This document shows, in pieces, positions 45,101 to 53,142 of a stretch of 64,000 nt of DNA. The stretch's first letter is position 1. Every line of letters starts with the position of its first letter. The notes beneath the pieces are model-generated. The model saw nothing but the letters and a program-made list of their open reading frames with translations. It ran no database searches and was not told where the DNA came from. This stretch comes from an uncultured Erysipelotrichaceae bacterium (GTDB taxonomy: Bacteria > Bacillota_I > Bacilli_A > Erysipelotrichales > Erysipelotrichaceae). The DNA is taken from contig CANOSP010000009.1 of assembly GCA_947569705.1 (NCBI GenBank), positions 1 through 64,000 of the forward strand. Reading direction: 5' to 3'. The position numbers were made by a program, and so were the translations under genes.

Positions 45101-46578
45101 AGGCTTCCAGTAACGCTTCCGGCTTACTGCCGTCAATGGCAGTCGACGGAGATCATAACACGCGCTGGGGCTCGGCTTATATCAACGGTGTAGAAAAGCC
45201 GGAATGGCTGGTAATTGATTTAGAAGATGTATATCAAATTGATGAAATACAAATCAGTTGGGAAGCGGCATATGCCAGCGGATATACAATCCAAGGCTCT
45301 TTAGATAATGAAAACTATTTCGATATCAAAACAATAACCGATGGTAAGGGTGGACTTGATGTTGTAAAGGAGCTCGGTGATCATGAGGTAAGATATGTAA
45401 AGCTGGCCTTGACAACACAGGGACGTGAGGATAAAAAATACGGCTTCTCTATATGGGATATCGTTATTTATGAAAATCCTAATACACAGGCGAAAAATAA
45501 GGTTACAGATGCTCTTCAGCAGCTGGAGACCTATGTTCCCGGTTATGAGGCGGGAAATTTACCTTTTGATCTTTATCAGGAGTGGAAGGCATTGTTTGAA
45601 TCCTATTATCAATTAGCAGATGAAGGAAAGCTTAATGAATTTTTAAAGGTGCAGTTAATTACTGATATTGTAAAAAAGATGGCTGATTTAGAAAGCAAGG
45701 TATTAAAAGAGTCCTTGGTTCAAAAAAGCGCATTAAGGGCCGCTTATTCAGAGGCAATCAAATTAAAGAAAAACAGCTACACACCGGAAACGTATAAGGT
45801 GCTTCCTGAATTAATTGAAAAGGCTAAAAAGGTAATAGAAGATCCGGCATCTACACAAGAAACCATTGATACGGCGCTGAAAGAGCTTCAGGCAGGAATG
45901 GATGCATTACTTCCGATCTCAAGAGTTATTAAAAACGGAAATGTTCAGATAATGGGAAATATTGCTGATGATGTCGTATTAAAGGTCAAGGAAATCAAAA
46001 AAGTTGATATTACAAATAACGAATTAAAGAGTTATGAACTTGCAGAGGCTTATGATATCGCATTGTATCGCAATAATAAACCTTATCAGCCAAAGCGCCC
46101 GATTACGGTTACAATTCAGACGAATAAGGATTATATGAATGCCGATTATCGATTTGTATATGTGAATAAGAACGGCATTGCAGAAGCAATTACATATACC
46201 TATAAGGATAAAACAGTTTCATTTACTGCAAATCATTTATCTAAGTATGCCTTATTAACTAAGAAAACAAGCTCTATGGATACAATAAAGCCAAATCCGC
46301 CTCATCCTGATGATACGAACAAGCCGAATCATCCTAATAATACGATTAAGCCGATCCAACCTAATGATACGGTTAATCCGATTCATCCTAATGATACGGT
46401 TAATCCAATTCATCCTAATGATACGATCAATCCGATTCATCCAACTATTACTGATACTATAATTACAGCACCGAATACCGGTGACAGTACAATGTTGGTC
46501 GGTTATGTATGGATCACTCTCTGTGCAGGTATTATCGTATTGCTTGCATATAAGAAGCAGAGCAAAGGAACAGTTTAA
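42142..46578 (+). CDS. Wall-anchored GH20 hexosaminidase / lacto-N-biosidase-like enzyme
   Basis: About 1478 residues. Domains: signal peptide ('MKKSIKTLLHLCVTF' onward), F5/8C (CBM32) module ~50-195, a GH20-accessory region, GH20 barrel ~430-770 with 'EVQVHINDYWGSSGYSAF', 'VITEIDTPYHAESF' and catalytic D-E in 'NFHIGTDEYDQNY', a LamG-like module, a second CBM32 (~975-1110), a FIVAR-like helical segment ('TYKVLPELIEKAKKVIEDP'), a beta domain, P/N/H/D repeats and a sorting signal 'APNTGD' with hydrophobic stretch and KK. The sequence pattern resembles lacto-N-biosidases, so mucin or milk-type glycans are likely substrates. GTG 42142 has AAAAGG 6 nt upstream; TTG 42127 and ATG 42175 are alternatives. 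Confidence 0.88.
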   Translation: MKRFKVFSTVIMKKSIKTLLHLCVTFCLLLSNCLTLISAAELKPWEKPINLALNKTATASTQYNASLAPSYAVDGGVGKASRWSSDYKNNGLDADGNIIPQWIKVDLGEAYHIDEILVNFEASYAQEFTISGSLDDSDYFVIREVNDGTKDENHYTDLGGKEARYIKLDLKSRPYTGKWYGFCIYEIEVYDHTQTENIEMSAQSWVDYVESISPTISEDGTKIILPELESEKYEVVLYGSDNQQVVTSDGRIIEPLQDMKVHLLYKVQNKTDADDFAIASKDAQIIIPGTYQAEAQDNSKPNVLPGLREWKGAKGYFTLNNNSKLIVQDTTLMETAKTIQTYFSEMLGKKIEISDTAPKTGDIILTKNTSKAELGNEGYLLNIGDVVEITASDSLGILYGGASITQILYQNPKELKIPKGLARDYPKYEVRSGMIDVGRVYIPLEYLEEITLYMSWFKMNEVQVHINDYWGSSGYSAFRLESERYPEIIASDGYYTKEAYKAYQKKAAKYGVDVITEIDTPYHAESFRNIDGVKMLKKGALDIRDPYSYTVIENLIDEYLDGDDPVIISDNFHIGTDEYDQNYAEEMRAWTDHFINYVNAKGKKARLWGSLGGGTASEGFVGSTPVSSEATMNIWAPYWSDVKEMYKAGYDIINTCGGWLYIVPGGNAGYLDRLDIQALYDTFDVYNFEPNRKVGNGSAVMPIAHPQTKGAEFALWNDNTSFNIGYSEFDLFDRVKDAIMITSEKTWYGEKTDGQTSDEFMERVNALSNQVPLVNPNRYVASENEVIAEYDAQHVKNNQLTDQSLNHYNATLHGAQVSDDAIHFRSDAYMTLPMKSIGYPYTISMDVNIHDYDSGSVLFQGEDGTFYADIDGSGKVGYERLHGRYTFAYSLPKNKDLNMMLVCDSEDLYLYINGVLVSNGELIEKPIKEKEQRSSTFILPCETILKNLDAELKHMKIYNYAMSTSEIADAYQISGYRENLVLNKPIEASSNASGLLPSMAVDGDHNTRWGSAYINGVEKPEWLVIDLEDVYQIDEIQISWEAAYASGYTIQGSLDNENYFDIKTITDGKGGLDVVKELGDHEVRYVKLALTTQGREDKKYGFSIWDIVIYENPNTQAKNKVTDALQQLETYVPGYEAGNLPFDLYQEWKALFESYYQLADEGKLNEFLKVQLITDIVKKMADLESKVLKESLVQKSALRAAYSEAIKLKKNSYTPETYKVLPELIEKAKKVIEDPASTQETIDTALKELQAGMDALLPISRVIKNGNVQIMGNIADDVVLKVKEIKKVDITNNELKSYELAEAYDIALYRNNKPYQPKRPITVTIQTNKDYMNADYRFVYVNKNGIAEAITYTYKDKTVSFTANHLSKYALLTKKTSSMDTIKPNPPHPDDTNKPNHPNNTIKPIQPNDTVNPIHPNDTVNPIHPNDTINPIHPTITDTIITAPNTGDSTMLVGYVWITLCAGIIVLLAYKKQSKGTV
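46300..46446 (+). repeat. In-frame ~27-bp tandem repeats in the wall-spanning region
   Basis: About five degenerate copies of a unit like CCGATTCATCCTAATGATAC plus GGTTAAT, encoding PIHPNDTVN-type nonapeptides just before the sorting signal. The last three copies are nearly identical, so length variation by slippage is plausible. Confidence 0.8.
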
Positions 46579-46655
46579 TAAGCTGATGAAACTTGCTTAA
46601 GCGTTGCTCAAAAGCAAATATTTTATCTATCAAAGCATCTGTCCTAATAAAACAA

Positions 46656-46711
46656 AAAAGCAGTATTGATATATGGGCTGAAAAAAGGCTTAATTATCAA
46701 ACTGCTTTTCC
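46656..46711 (+). terminator. Terminator of the GH20 gene
   Basis: AAAAGCAGT ... ACTGCTTTT with inner TTGATA/TTATCAA pairing. Confidence 0.7.
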
Positions 46712-46958
46712 TATGCTATTGAAATGAATAAATATTGTATTAACGGCGAATAAGAAAGATGATACAATTTCGTATTATCTTATGTTTGTAATACCAGATA
46801 GTCGCATAAGATAACCTCTTAAAAAAACAATATAATTATAATACAAAATATGACAAATACGATATAATAATGCAACAGAATTGATAAAAAACAAAATTAA
46901 AAATCCTTTTAAAGATACTGTTATATATACATTATTTTTCCATGTGTTAAACTCTCGT

Positions 46959-47010
46959 TTATAAAACATTGATAATTTGTACAGATACTAACAGAATGTG
47001 GTATAATAAT
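46959..47010 (+). repeat. 52-bp direct repeat, copy 2, with promoter
   Basis: Contains the extended -10 TGGTATAAT (46999-47007) and TTGTAC 19 bp before the TATAAT. It ends 71 bp upstream of the GT4 gene and probably drives the polymer-synthesis operon. See copy 1 at 41606-41657. Confidence 0.85.
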
Positions 47011-47081
47011 AAATGAGACATTTATAAAAAATCATTAAAAATAAATTTATGAAATGATAGGACGGAAAGGAATGGAACGAT

Positions 47082-48224
47082 ATGACAAAAATAAGGATTA
47101 TCGCCCTTCATTTAGCATACGGCGGTGTTGAAAAAGCAATCATTTCTACAGCGAATCTGTTAGCCGAACGCTATGAGGTTGAAATCATATCAATGTATCA
47201 CATGCCTAATTCTCCTGCATATGAGCTGGATCCTAAGGTGAAAGTGGTTTATTTGATGAAAGATATACCGAATAAAGAGGCTTTCTTAACAAGCCTTGAA
47301 CAGAAAAAGCCGCTTAAGATAATAAAAGAAGGCTGTAAAAGCATAAAGATTCTTTATAAAAAACGCGCTTTATTAAAGAAAGCAGCTGCACAGATTCACG
47401 ACGGTATTGTAATAACAACACGCAATGAAGATACCGTATTATTTAATCAATATTTAGATCCGAAGGTTTATTTGATTGCGCAGCTTCATCATGACCATCG
47501 ATTTGATAAAAAGCTGGTGAGTGACTTTCAGAAGCATTACGGTCGAGTTGATGTGTTTGCTTTATTAAGTCAACGACTTTGTGATGAAGTATGCGAAATG
47601 ATGCAAGGGCATAATACACATACGAAATGTATCGTAATTCCCAATTTTATCAATGATATACCGACACAGGATATATTTCCGCAGAAGGAACATGTACTGT
47701 TGACTGTCGGCAGACTGCATAAGGTAAAAGGCTATGACCGACTGATTAAAATGGCAAAAGCGATTTGTTCCGATACGGATTGGAAGCTGAATATCATCGG
47801 AGACGGTTTTGAGGAAGCGAATCTTCGTGCTTTGGCTGAAAGTGAACAGGCAGAAGACTATGTTACATTTTTAGGACAAAAAAACGGTGATGAAGTAGAA
47901 GAAGCGATGAAAAAAGCAAGTGTATTTTTGATGACTTCATACAGCGAAGGCTTTCCGTTTGTGCTTTTAGAGGCAATGCGCGCTAAACTGCCGTGTATTG
48001 CATTTGATGTGCGAGTCGGACCCGGAGCTTTAATCGATCATGAAAAAAACGGTTATTTAATCAAGGATCACGATACTGATGCTTTTGTGAAGGTATGCCG
48101 CGAATTGATGATGAATCAGGAGATAAGAACAGAAATGGGCGAAGCGGCATATGAAAAATGCCGATGCTATACCAAAAGTGCTGTAGCAGATTTGTGGTTC
48201 CGAGTGATTGAGAAGGGAATTTGA
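47082..48224 (+). CDS. GT4-family glycosyltransferase of the wall-polymer cluster
   Basis: 380 residues, GT-B fold. N-terminal 'LHLAYGGVEKAIISTANLLA' and C-terminal 'LLTVGRLHKVKGYDRLIKMA' and 'SEGFPFVLLEAMRAKLPCIA' with the EX7E acceptor/donor motif. Cytosolic, uses a nucleotide sugar; donor and acceptor cannot be read from sequence. First gene after the promoter in the 52-bp repeat; the next gene overlaps or abuts its stop, so it probably works on the polymer exported or joined by the neighbouring proteins. Confidence 0.88.
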   Translation: MTKIRIIALHLAYGGVEKAIISTANLLAERYEVEIISMYHMPNSPAYELDPKVKVVYLMKDIPNKEAFLTSLEQKKPLKIIKEGCKSIKILYKKRALLKKAAAQIHDGIVITTRNEDTVLFNQYLDPKVYLIAQLHHDHRFDKKLVSDFQKHYGRVDVFALLSQRLCDEVCEMMQGHNTHTKCIVIPNFINDIPTQDIFPQKEHVLLTVGRLHKVKGYDRLIKMAKAICSDTDWKLNIIGDGFEEANLRALAESEQAEDYVTFLGQKNGDEVEEAMKKASVFLMTSYSEGFPFVLLEAMRAKLPCIAFDVRVGPGALIDHEKNGYLIKDHDTDAFVKVCRELMMNQEIRTEMGEAAYEKCRCYTKSAVADLWFRVIEKGI

Positions 48225-48226
48225 TT

Positions 48227-49666
48227 ATGAAGGAGCATTTGAAACAACATTGGTTTTTCTATTTGATTATTATACAGCCGTTTTTAGACATCATTGCATT
48301 TTTTCAACAGGATAATGTGATCGGATCTTTAGCCGGCTATTCAAGATTATTAATTATGTGTGTACTGCCGCTGATCGTATTGTGGAAAACACCGAGAAAG
48401 AAAACCTTTATAGCGTTTTTGGCAGTGTTCGGGGCATTCGCTGCCGCGCATGTATGTAACAGCTATCGTGTAGGATATATCAGTATTTTTCAAGATGCGG
48501 CATATATGGCACGAGTTATGGTCATGCCGATTACGGCAATCAGCTTTGTTTATCTGATTCAAAGTGATGATTATGCGGAAATGACCAAAAAAGGCTTTTA
48601 TGTGAATCTTTTGGTTATATTTATCAGTATTGTAATTGCATATGCGAGTGGAACAGCTGAAGATACTTACGGAATTTACGGCTATGGTTTAAAAGGATGG
48701 TTCGCAAATGCGAATTCCCAAAGCATTATCATTATGTCGATCATTCCGTTGGCGATTGAGTATGCAAATACACGTAAAAACCATTGGCTGTTTCTGATGA
48801 CGGTTTTGATCTCATGGTTCTTATTAATATCAAACGGAACTAAAGTAGGATACTTATCTATATTTGTCATCTTCGGCGGAAGCTGCGGTTATTATTTGTT
48901 GGTTCATCTGTTAAAGATTCAGCGTATGGATCGCAAACGGACGCTTACCGTACTGTTGTATACCGCATTGATGGCAGTATCGCTCATTGCGTATCCGCTC
49001 ACACCGCGCTATGGTATGGCACATCTGTATGATACGGGACGAGAAGAGGAACAAAAGCATATCGATGAAGATCTTAAGGACATAGAAAAAGATCATTTGA
49101 CGCTTGATGATCTGTTTGCCGATGCGAATGTAAAGCAACAGATTATTACATATTATACACCGCTGTTAAATCAAGAAATGGTCCAGCGCTTCGGTACGGA
49201 GCGGATTCTTCGCGAATACGGCTATTTGCCTACCGCATGGATTATGAGTGATGTACGCAAGCTGAAACGTATGTATTCCGCAATGATTTGGGAAGACAGC
49301 GATACATTGACTCATTTGGTCGGATTTGAATATACCAATGTCCATAATCCCGAAGGAGACGGCTTTGATCTTGAAAATGATTATCCGGCAATTCTTTACT
49401 ATTACGGATATATCGGTTTCGGCTTGTATATTTTATTCATCGCATGGTTTGGCTTTATGATTCTCAAGCGGGTGCTAAAAGATTTTAAAGGGGCATTGAC
49501 ACCTTTCAATTTTGCATTGTTAATCACTTTTCTGTTACAATTAGGGTCGGCAGAGTATTCGGGAGCGATCTTAAGAAGACCGAATGCATCGGTATATATG
49601 AGTATTTTATTAGCATTGATCTATTATCAATGTCATGAAAAAAAGGCTGGTGAACAGAATGATTGA
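48227..49666 (+). CDS. O-antigen ligase/polymerase-like membrane protein
   Basis: About 479 residues with roughly ten to twelve membrane helices and one large outside loop (~265-395) between the later helices, the Wzy/WaaL layout. Segments such as 'GLKGWFANANSQSIIIMSII' and 'NVHNPEGDGFDLENDYPAIL' correspond to conserved positions before and inside the periplasmic loop. It would polymerise or transfer lipid-linked glycan outside the membrane. ATG 48227 has AAGGGA 8 nt upstream. Overlaps tagA by 8 bp. Confidence 0.78.
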   Translation: MKEHLKQHWFFYLIIIQPFLDIIAFFQQDNVIGSLAGYSRLLIMCVLPLIVLWKTPRKKTFIAFLAVFGAFAAAHVCNSYRVGYISIFQDAAYMARVMVMPITAISFVYLIQSDDYAEMTKKGFYVNLLVIFISIVIAYASGTAEDTYGIYGYGLKGWFANANSQSIIIMSIIPLAIEYANTRKNHWLFLMTVLISWFLLISNGTKVGYLSIFVIFGGSCGYYLLVHLLKIQRMDRKRTLTVLLYTALMAVSLIAYPLTPRYGMAHLYDTGREEEQKHIDEDLKDIEKDHLTLDDLFADANVKQQIITYYTPLLNQEMVQRFGTERILREYGYLPTAWIMSDVRKLKRMYSAMIWEDSDTLTHLVGFEYTNVHNPEGDGFDLENDYPAILYYYGYIGFGLYILFIAWFGFMILKRVLKDFKGALTPFNFALLITFLLQLGSAEYSGAILRRPNASVYMSILLALIYYQCHEKKAGEQND

Positions 49667-50387
49667 GTATTTGGAAAAGCTTTATAAAGGCACTGATCAA
49701 GCATTTTATGAAACCTTACAAACGAAATTACAGGAACGAAAAAAATGTCTTTTGGTAACGGCAAACCCGGAAATTTTCTCAAGAGCGCTTGAAAATAAAG
49801 AACTGCATCAGTTGTTATTAGATGAGCAGATTATGATCTCACCGGATGGTGAAGGTGTAGTGAAAGCGGCAAGAATGCTGGATTATCAGATATGGGGAAA
49901 GATTGCCGGTGTCGATACGGTCGCTGAAATGGTGGATTACTGCGCACAGAATCAATTCAGCGTGTACTGTTACGGAACCAGACAGGAAGTGCTGGATGCT
50001 TTACAAAAGAAATGGCAACAGGCATATCCGAAACTGCAGATTGTCGGGATGAAAAACGGATATGATAATAAGGAAGATGAAGTGTTTGAAGATATGGTGA
50101 AGCAACAGCCTGATTTAATTTTGGTGGCACTCGGTGTGCCAAAACAGGAGTTGGCGGTGTATCATCATTTAGAACAGTTTCAGAAAGGCTTGTTTATCGG
50201 AGTCGGCGGCAGTCTTGATGTATTAAGCGGTACTAAGAAGCGAGCGCCCGCAATTTTCATTAAGTGTAAATTGGAATGGCTGTATCGTTTGATGAAGGAA
50301 CCGAAACGAATCAAGAAGTTCTATCAAACACATGTACTATTTTTATTTAAACTCAGAAAGCTGAAAAAGCAAAAAAACGCACGATAA
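49659..50387 (+). CDS. tagA: WecG/TagA/CpsF-family N-acetylmannosaminyltransferase
   Basis: 242 residues. GT26 motifs are present: 'TANPEIFSRAL', 'ISPDGEGVVKAARML' (P-D-G-x-G-V), and 'GLFIGVGGSLDVLSGTKKRA'. TagA adds ManNAc to GlcNAc-PP-undecaprenol, the wall teichoic acid linkage step. The following gene makes the needed UDP-ManNAc. ATG 49659 follows GGTGAACAGA; an ATG at 49635 has no ribosome site. Overlaps the end of the polymerase-like gene. The specific sugar is inferred from family and neighbour. Confidence 0.87.
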   Translation: MIEYLEKLYKGTDQAFYETLQTKLQERKKCLLVTANPEIFSRALENKELHQLLLDEQIMISPDGEGVVKAARMLDYQIWGKIAGVDTVAEMVDYCAQNQFSVYCYGTRQEVLDALQKKWQQAYPKLQIVGMKNGYDNKEDEVFEDMVKQQPDLILVALGVPKQELAVYHHLEQFQKGLFIGVGGSLDVLSGTKKRAPAIFIKCKLEWLYRLMKEPKRIKKFYQTHVLFLFKLRKLKKQKNAR

Positions 50388-50418
50388 AAAGTGAAATCAT
50401 CGGAAACGGAGGCATTCT

Positions 50419-51522
50419 ATGATAAAAGTAATGACAGTATTCGGTACGAGACCGGAAGCAATCAAAATGGCACCTTTAGTAAAAGAGCTGCAAAAGCGTC
50501 AGAATATCCAAACGATTGTATGTGTTACGGCGCAGCATCGACAAATGCTGGATCAGGTATTGGAAACCTTTCAAATAACACCTGATTATGATTTAGATAT
50601 TATGAAGCAGGGGCAGACCCTGAGTCAGATCACCTCAAGAGTATTGATCGGTTTGGAACAGGTGATTCAAAAGGAACAACCGAACTTGGTTTTGGTTCAC
50701 GGAGATACTACAACGACATATGCCGGCGCATTAGCTGCCTATTATCAACAGGTCGCGATCGGACATGTGGAAGCGGGGCTGCGCACTTATTGTAAGTATT
50801 CACCGTTTCCCGAGGAAATGAATCGCCAAATGGTCGGTGTCATGGCTGATTATCATTTCGCACCGACTGAGTTGAGTAAAGAAAATTTATTGAAAGAAGG
50901 CAAACCGGAAGCAAGTATTTTTGTGACCGGCAATACGGCAATCGATGCAATGAAAACCACGGTAAAAGAATCCTATGAGCATCCGCAGCTGTCATGGGCG
51001 AAGGGCAGCCGCTTGATTATGTTGACGGCACATCGTCGTGAGAACTTAGGGCAGCCGATGCGTCATATGTTTCAGGCGATTAAGCGTATTGTCAATGAAC
51101 ATAGTGATGTTAAAGTCATTTATCCGATTCATATGAATCCGCTGGTGCGTGATACCGCGAAAGAAATATTCAATGATCATGAACGAATTCGTTTGATTGA
51201 ACCATTGGAAGTGTTTGATTTCCATAACTTCCTTGCACAATCCTACTTGATTTTGACCGATAGCGGCGGAATTCAAGAGGAAGCACCTTCCCTCGGCAAA
51301 CCAGTATTGGTTTTACGCGATACAACAGAGCGTCCGGAAGGAATTGCGGCAGGTACTTTAAAGCTGGCAGGAACCGAGGAAGAAACGATTTATACGATGA
51401 CGAAGACATTATTAACGGATCAAAAAGCGTATGAAGCAATGGCTCATGCCGCCAACCCATACGGAGACGGCCGTGCCAGTGAACGTATTGCTGATGCGAT
51501 TGAACAATTCTTTCAAAAATAA
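50419..51522 (+). CDS. wecB: UDP-N-acetylglucosamine 2-epimerase (non-hydrolysing)
   Basis: 367 residues. Clear family features: 'VFGTRPEAIKMAPLVKEL', 'VHGDTTTTYAGALAAYY', 'VEAGLRTYCKYSPFPEEMNR', 'LTAHRRENLGQPM' and 'LTDSGGIQEEAPSLGKPVLV'. Interconverts UDP-GlcNAc and UDP-ManNAc in the cytosol. Immediately after tagA (31 bp) and behind CGGAGG, so it likely supplies ManNAc for the linkage unit. Also known as mnaA. Confidence 0.96.
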   Translation: MIKVMTVFGTRPEAIKMAPLVKELQKRQNIQTIVCVTAQHRQMLDQVLETFQITPDYDLDIMKQGQTLSQITSRVLIGLEQVIQKEQPNLVLVHGDTTTTYAGALAAYYQQVAIGHVEAGLRTYCKYSPFPEEMNRQMVGVMADYHFAPTELSKENLLKEGKPEASIFVTGNTAIDAMKTTVKESYEHPQLSWAKGSRLIMLTAHRRENLGQPMRHMFQAIKRIVNEHSDVKVIYPIHMNPLVRDTAKEIFNDHERIRLIEPLEVFDFHNFLAQSYLILTDSGGIQEEAPSLGKPVLVLRDTTERPEGIAAGTLKLAGTEEETIYTMTKTLLTDQKAYEAMAHAANPYGDGRASERIADAIEQFFQK

Positions 51523-51589
51523 TGTCTGACGCTGTCTGTTCATGTCACATCGCGAATGTTTTATGAATAGAGATAATATCTTATAAGGG

Positions 51590-51610
51590 AAGCAGTAATT
51601 GCTTTTGTAT
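51590..51610 (+). terminator. Weak terminator after the epimerase gene
   Basis: AAGCAGTAATTGCTTTTGT: a short A-G-C-A/T-G-C-T stem with a broken T-run. The following gene has its own extended -10, TGCTATAAT, at about 51676-51684. Confidence 0.35.
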
Positions 51611-51719
51611 TGTAATAATAACGGGATAGATCTATGTATCAAATCTGTAAGAAATACGATTGCTTTGTATGCATATGCTATAATACGTACAATCGATCTT
51701 CGGTACAGAAGGGAAGTGA

Positions 51720-52928
51720 GTGAAATTGATGCTGATTCAAAGAGCCTTGAATTTTTACCATCGTAAATTTGACGGTTATGATTTTGAAGAGTATTTGATC
51801 ATGGCTGCGGTATGCAGTATCTTTTTACCGTTTTTCTGCTCACTGACTCTGATCGGTATCATTTTACTGTATTTATTATGCAAAGGCAGACTGCCCGCAA
51901 TTATTAAGGAATATCCAAAGTCTTATTATGTATTTGCCTTTTGTGTATTAACCGGAACTGTTTCATTGTTTTATCAAAATTATTTAGGTGCTGTTTGTAC
52001 GTTAGGTATTGCCGCGGTATTTTTGTTTATATTGTTTTATCGAACGAAAGTGACAGCGCGTTTATTTGAATTAATCGTTGATGCGTGTTGTATTATATCT
52101 TTATTCTGCTTTCTTTGGGCGCTGATGGAATATTATTCAATCGTGCAAACATTAGACTATGACTTCTTTACCTTTGAGGTCGCAGATGAGCCGATGTATC
52201 GTGTAAATTCCACTTTTTTCAATGCGAATTACTACGGCATGATGGTAGAATTTTTAATTCTGATGTGTGTGTACAAAATGATGAATGTAAAAACAACAAG
52301 ACGCGTAATCTTTTATTTAATAACAATTACATGTAATTTATTGGGACTGTATCTCAGCGGATGCCGTACGGCTTGGCTGGCATTTCTTATCACCATTCCG
52401 CTGATGTTTTTGTTTAATAATCATAAGAAATTTTTTATCGGCACCATCAGTATATTTGTGATCGGTGCGATCGCATTATTTATTGACCCGCAGCTGTTTC
52501 CGCGATACGATAATCTGTTGATGTACTTTGATGTTCGTACTGATATTTGGAATACGGCACTTCACGGGATCAGAAAACATTTTCTGCTCGGCCAAGGACC
52601 GCTGACTTATATGCATTCATTCAAGCAATACGGCGGTCCGCCCACCCAACATGCACACAGTTTCTATTTGGATCCGCTGTTGAGCTTTGGTATTATCGGC
52701 ATCGTTCTGTTGATACCTTATTTCTATCAAAACGGGAAAGAAATATGGCATTTGTATAAACAACGTATCAATATTCGCTTGTTTTCATTGATTCTGGCAT
52801 TCTTATTGACGGTTCTTATCCATGGTTTGATGGACTATACAATTTTTTGGGTACAGACCGCACAAATCTTTTTGCTTGTATTAAGTGCTTCTTCTATATA
52901 TACGAATCAGCGATCACATGAACAGTGA
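51720..52928 (+). CDS. O-antigen ligase-family membrane protein (second copy)
   Basis: 402 residues, about eleven membrane helices, Wzy_C-type. Typical segments are 'RVNSTFFNANYYGMMVEFLI', 'LSGCRTAWLAFLITI' and 'GQGPLTYMHSF...QHAHSFY' with the H-x-H-x2-Y element of the ligase domain. Not closely similar to the polymerase-like protein encoded at 48.2 kb, so the two probably act on different steps or substrates. GTG 51720 has AAGGGA 5 nt upstream. Own promoter upstream and a hairpin downstream. Confidence 0.82.
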   Translation: MKLMLIQRALNFYHRKFDGYDFEEYLIMAAVCSIFLPFFCSLTLIGIILLYLLCKGRLPAIIKEYPKSYYVFAFCVLTGTVSLFYQNYLGAVCTLGIAAVFLFILFYRTKVTARLFELIVDACCIISLFCFLWALMEYYSIVQTLDYDFFTFEVADEPMYRVNSTFFNANYYGMMVEFLILMCVYKMMNVKTTRRVIFYLITITCNLLGLYLSGCRTAWLAFLITIPLMFLFNNHKKFFIGTISIFVIGAIALFIDPQLFPRYDNLLMYFDVRTDIWNTALHGIRKHFLLGQGPLTYMHSFKQYGGPPTQHAHSFYLDPLLSFGIIGIVLLIPYFYQNGKEIWHLYKQRINIRLFSLILAFLLTVLIHGLMDYTIFWVQTAQIFLLVLSASSIYTNQRSHEQ

Positions 52929-52949
52929 CCAACAAGTTTAATGAGTTAT

Positions 52950-52977
52950 AAAACGGGTTAAGGCTCGTTTTTTTTTA
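52950..52977 (+). terminator. Terminator of the second ligase-like gene
   Basis: AACGGG / TTAAGG / CTCGTT followed by eight T; short stem with one mismatch. Confidence 0.6.
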
Positions 52978-53142
52978 TGTTCTTCAGTGAGATAATCGCA
53001 TCTGATTAGTGTACAAAGAAAAGAAAAAGAAAAAAATCTAAACTTTTTTTATCTTTTTTTCGTAATTTCCTTTTTTTGCGTGTATGTAATAAATAGAGGG
53101 AAATTGTGACATCTCTCGCCTATATTTATAAGGAGGATAATT

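Larger units (their letters stand above)
46579..47081. other. Intergenic region after the GH20 gene
   Basis: Holds the GH20 terminator, a 10-bp perfect inverted repeat TTATCTTATG / CATAAGATAA at 46775-46784 and 46805-46814 with a 20-nt loop, AT-rich non-coding DNA, and the second 52-bp repeat carrying the promoter for the next gene. Confidence 0.5.

Noticed and set aside
46775-46969. 64-residue minus-strand open frame
   Set aside because: No ribosome site, it spans the promoter repeat and an inverted repeat, and composition is that of AT-rich spacer.
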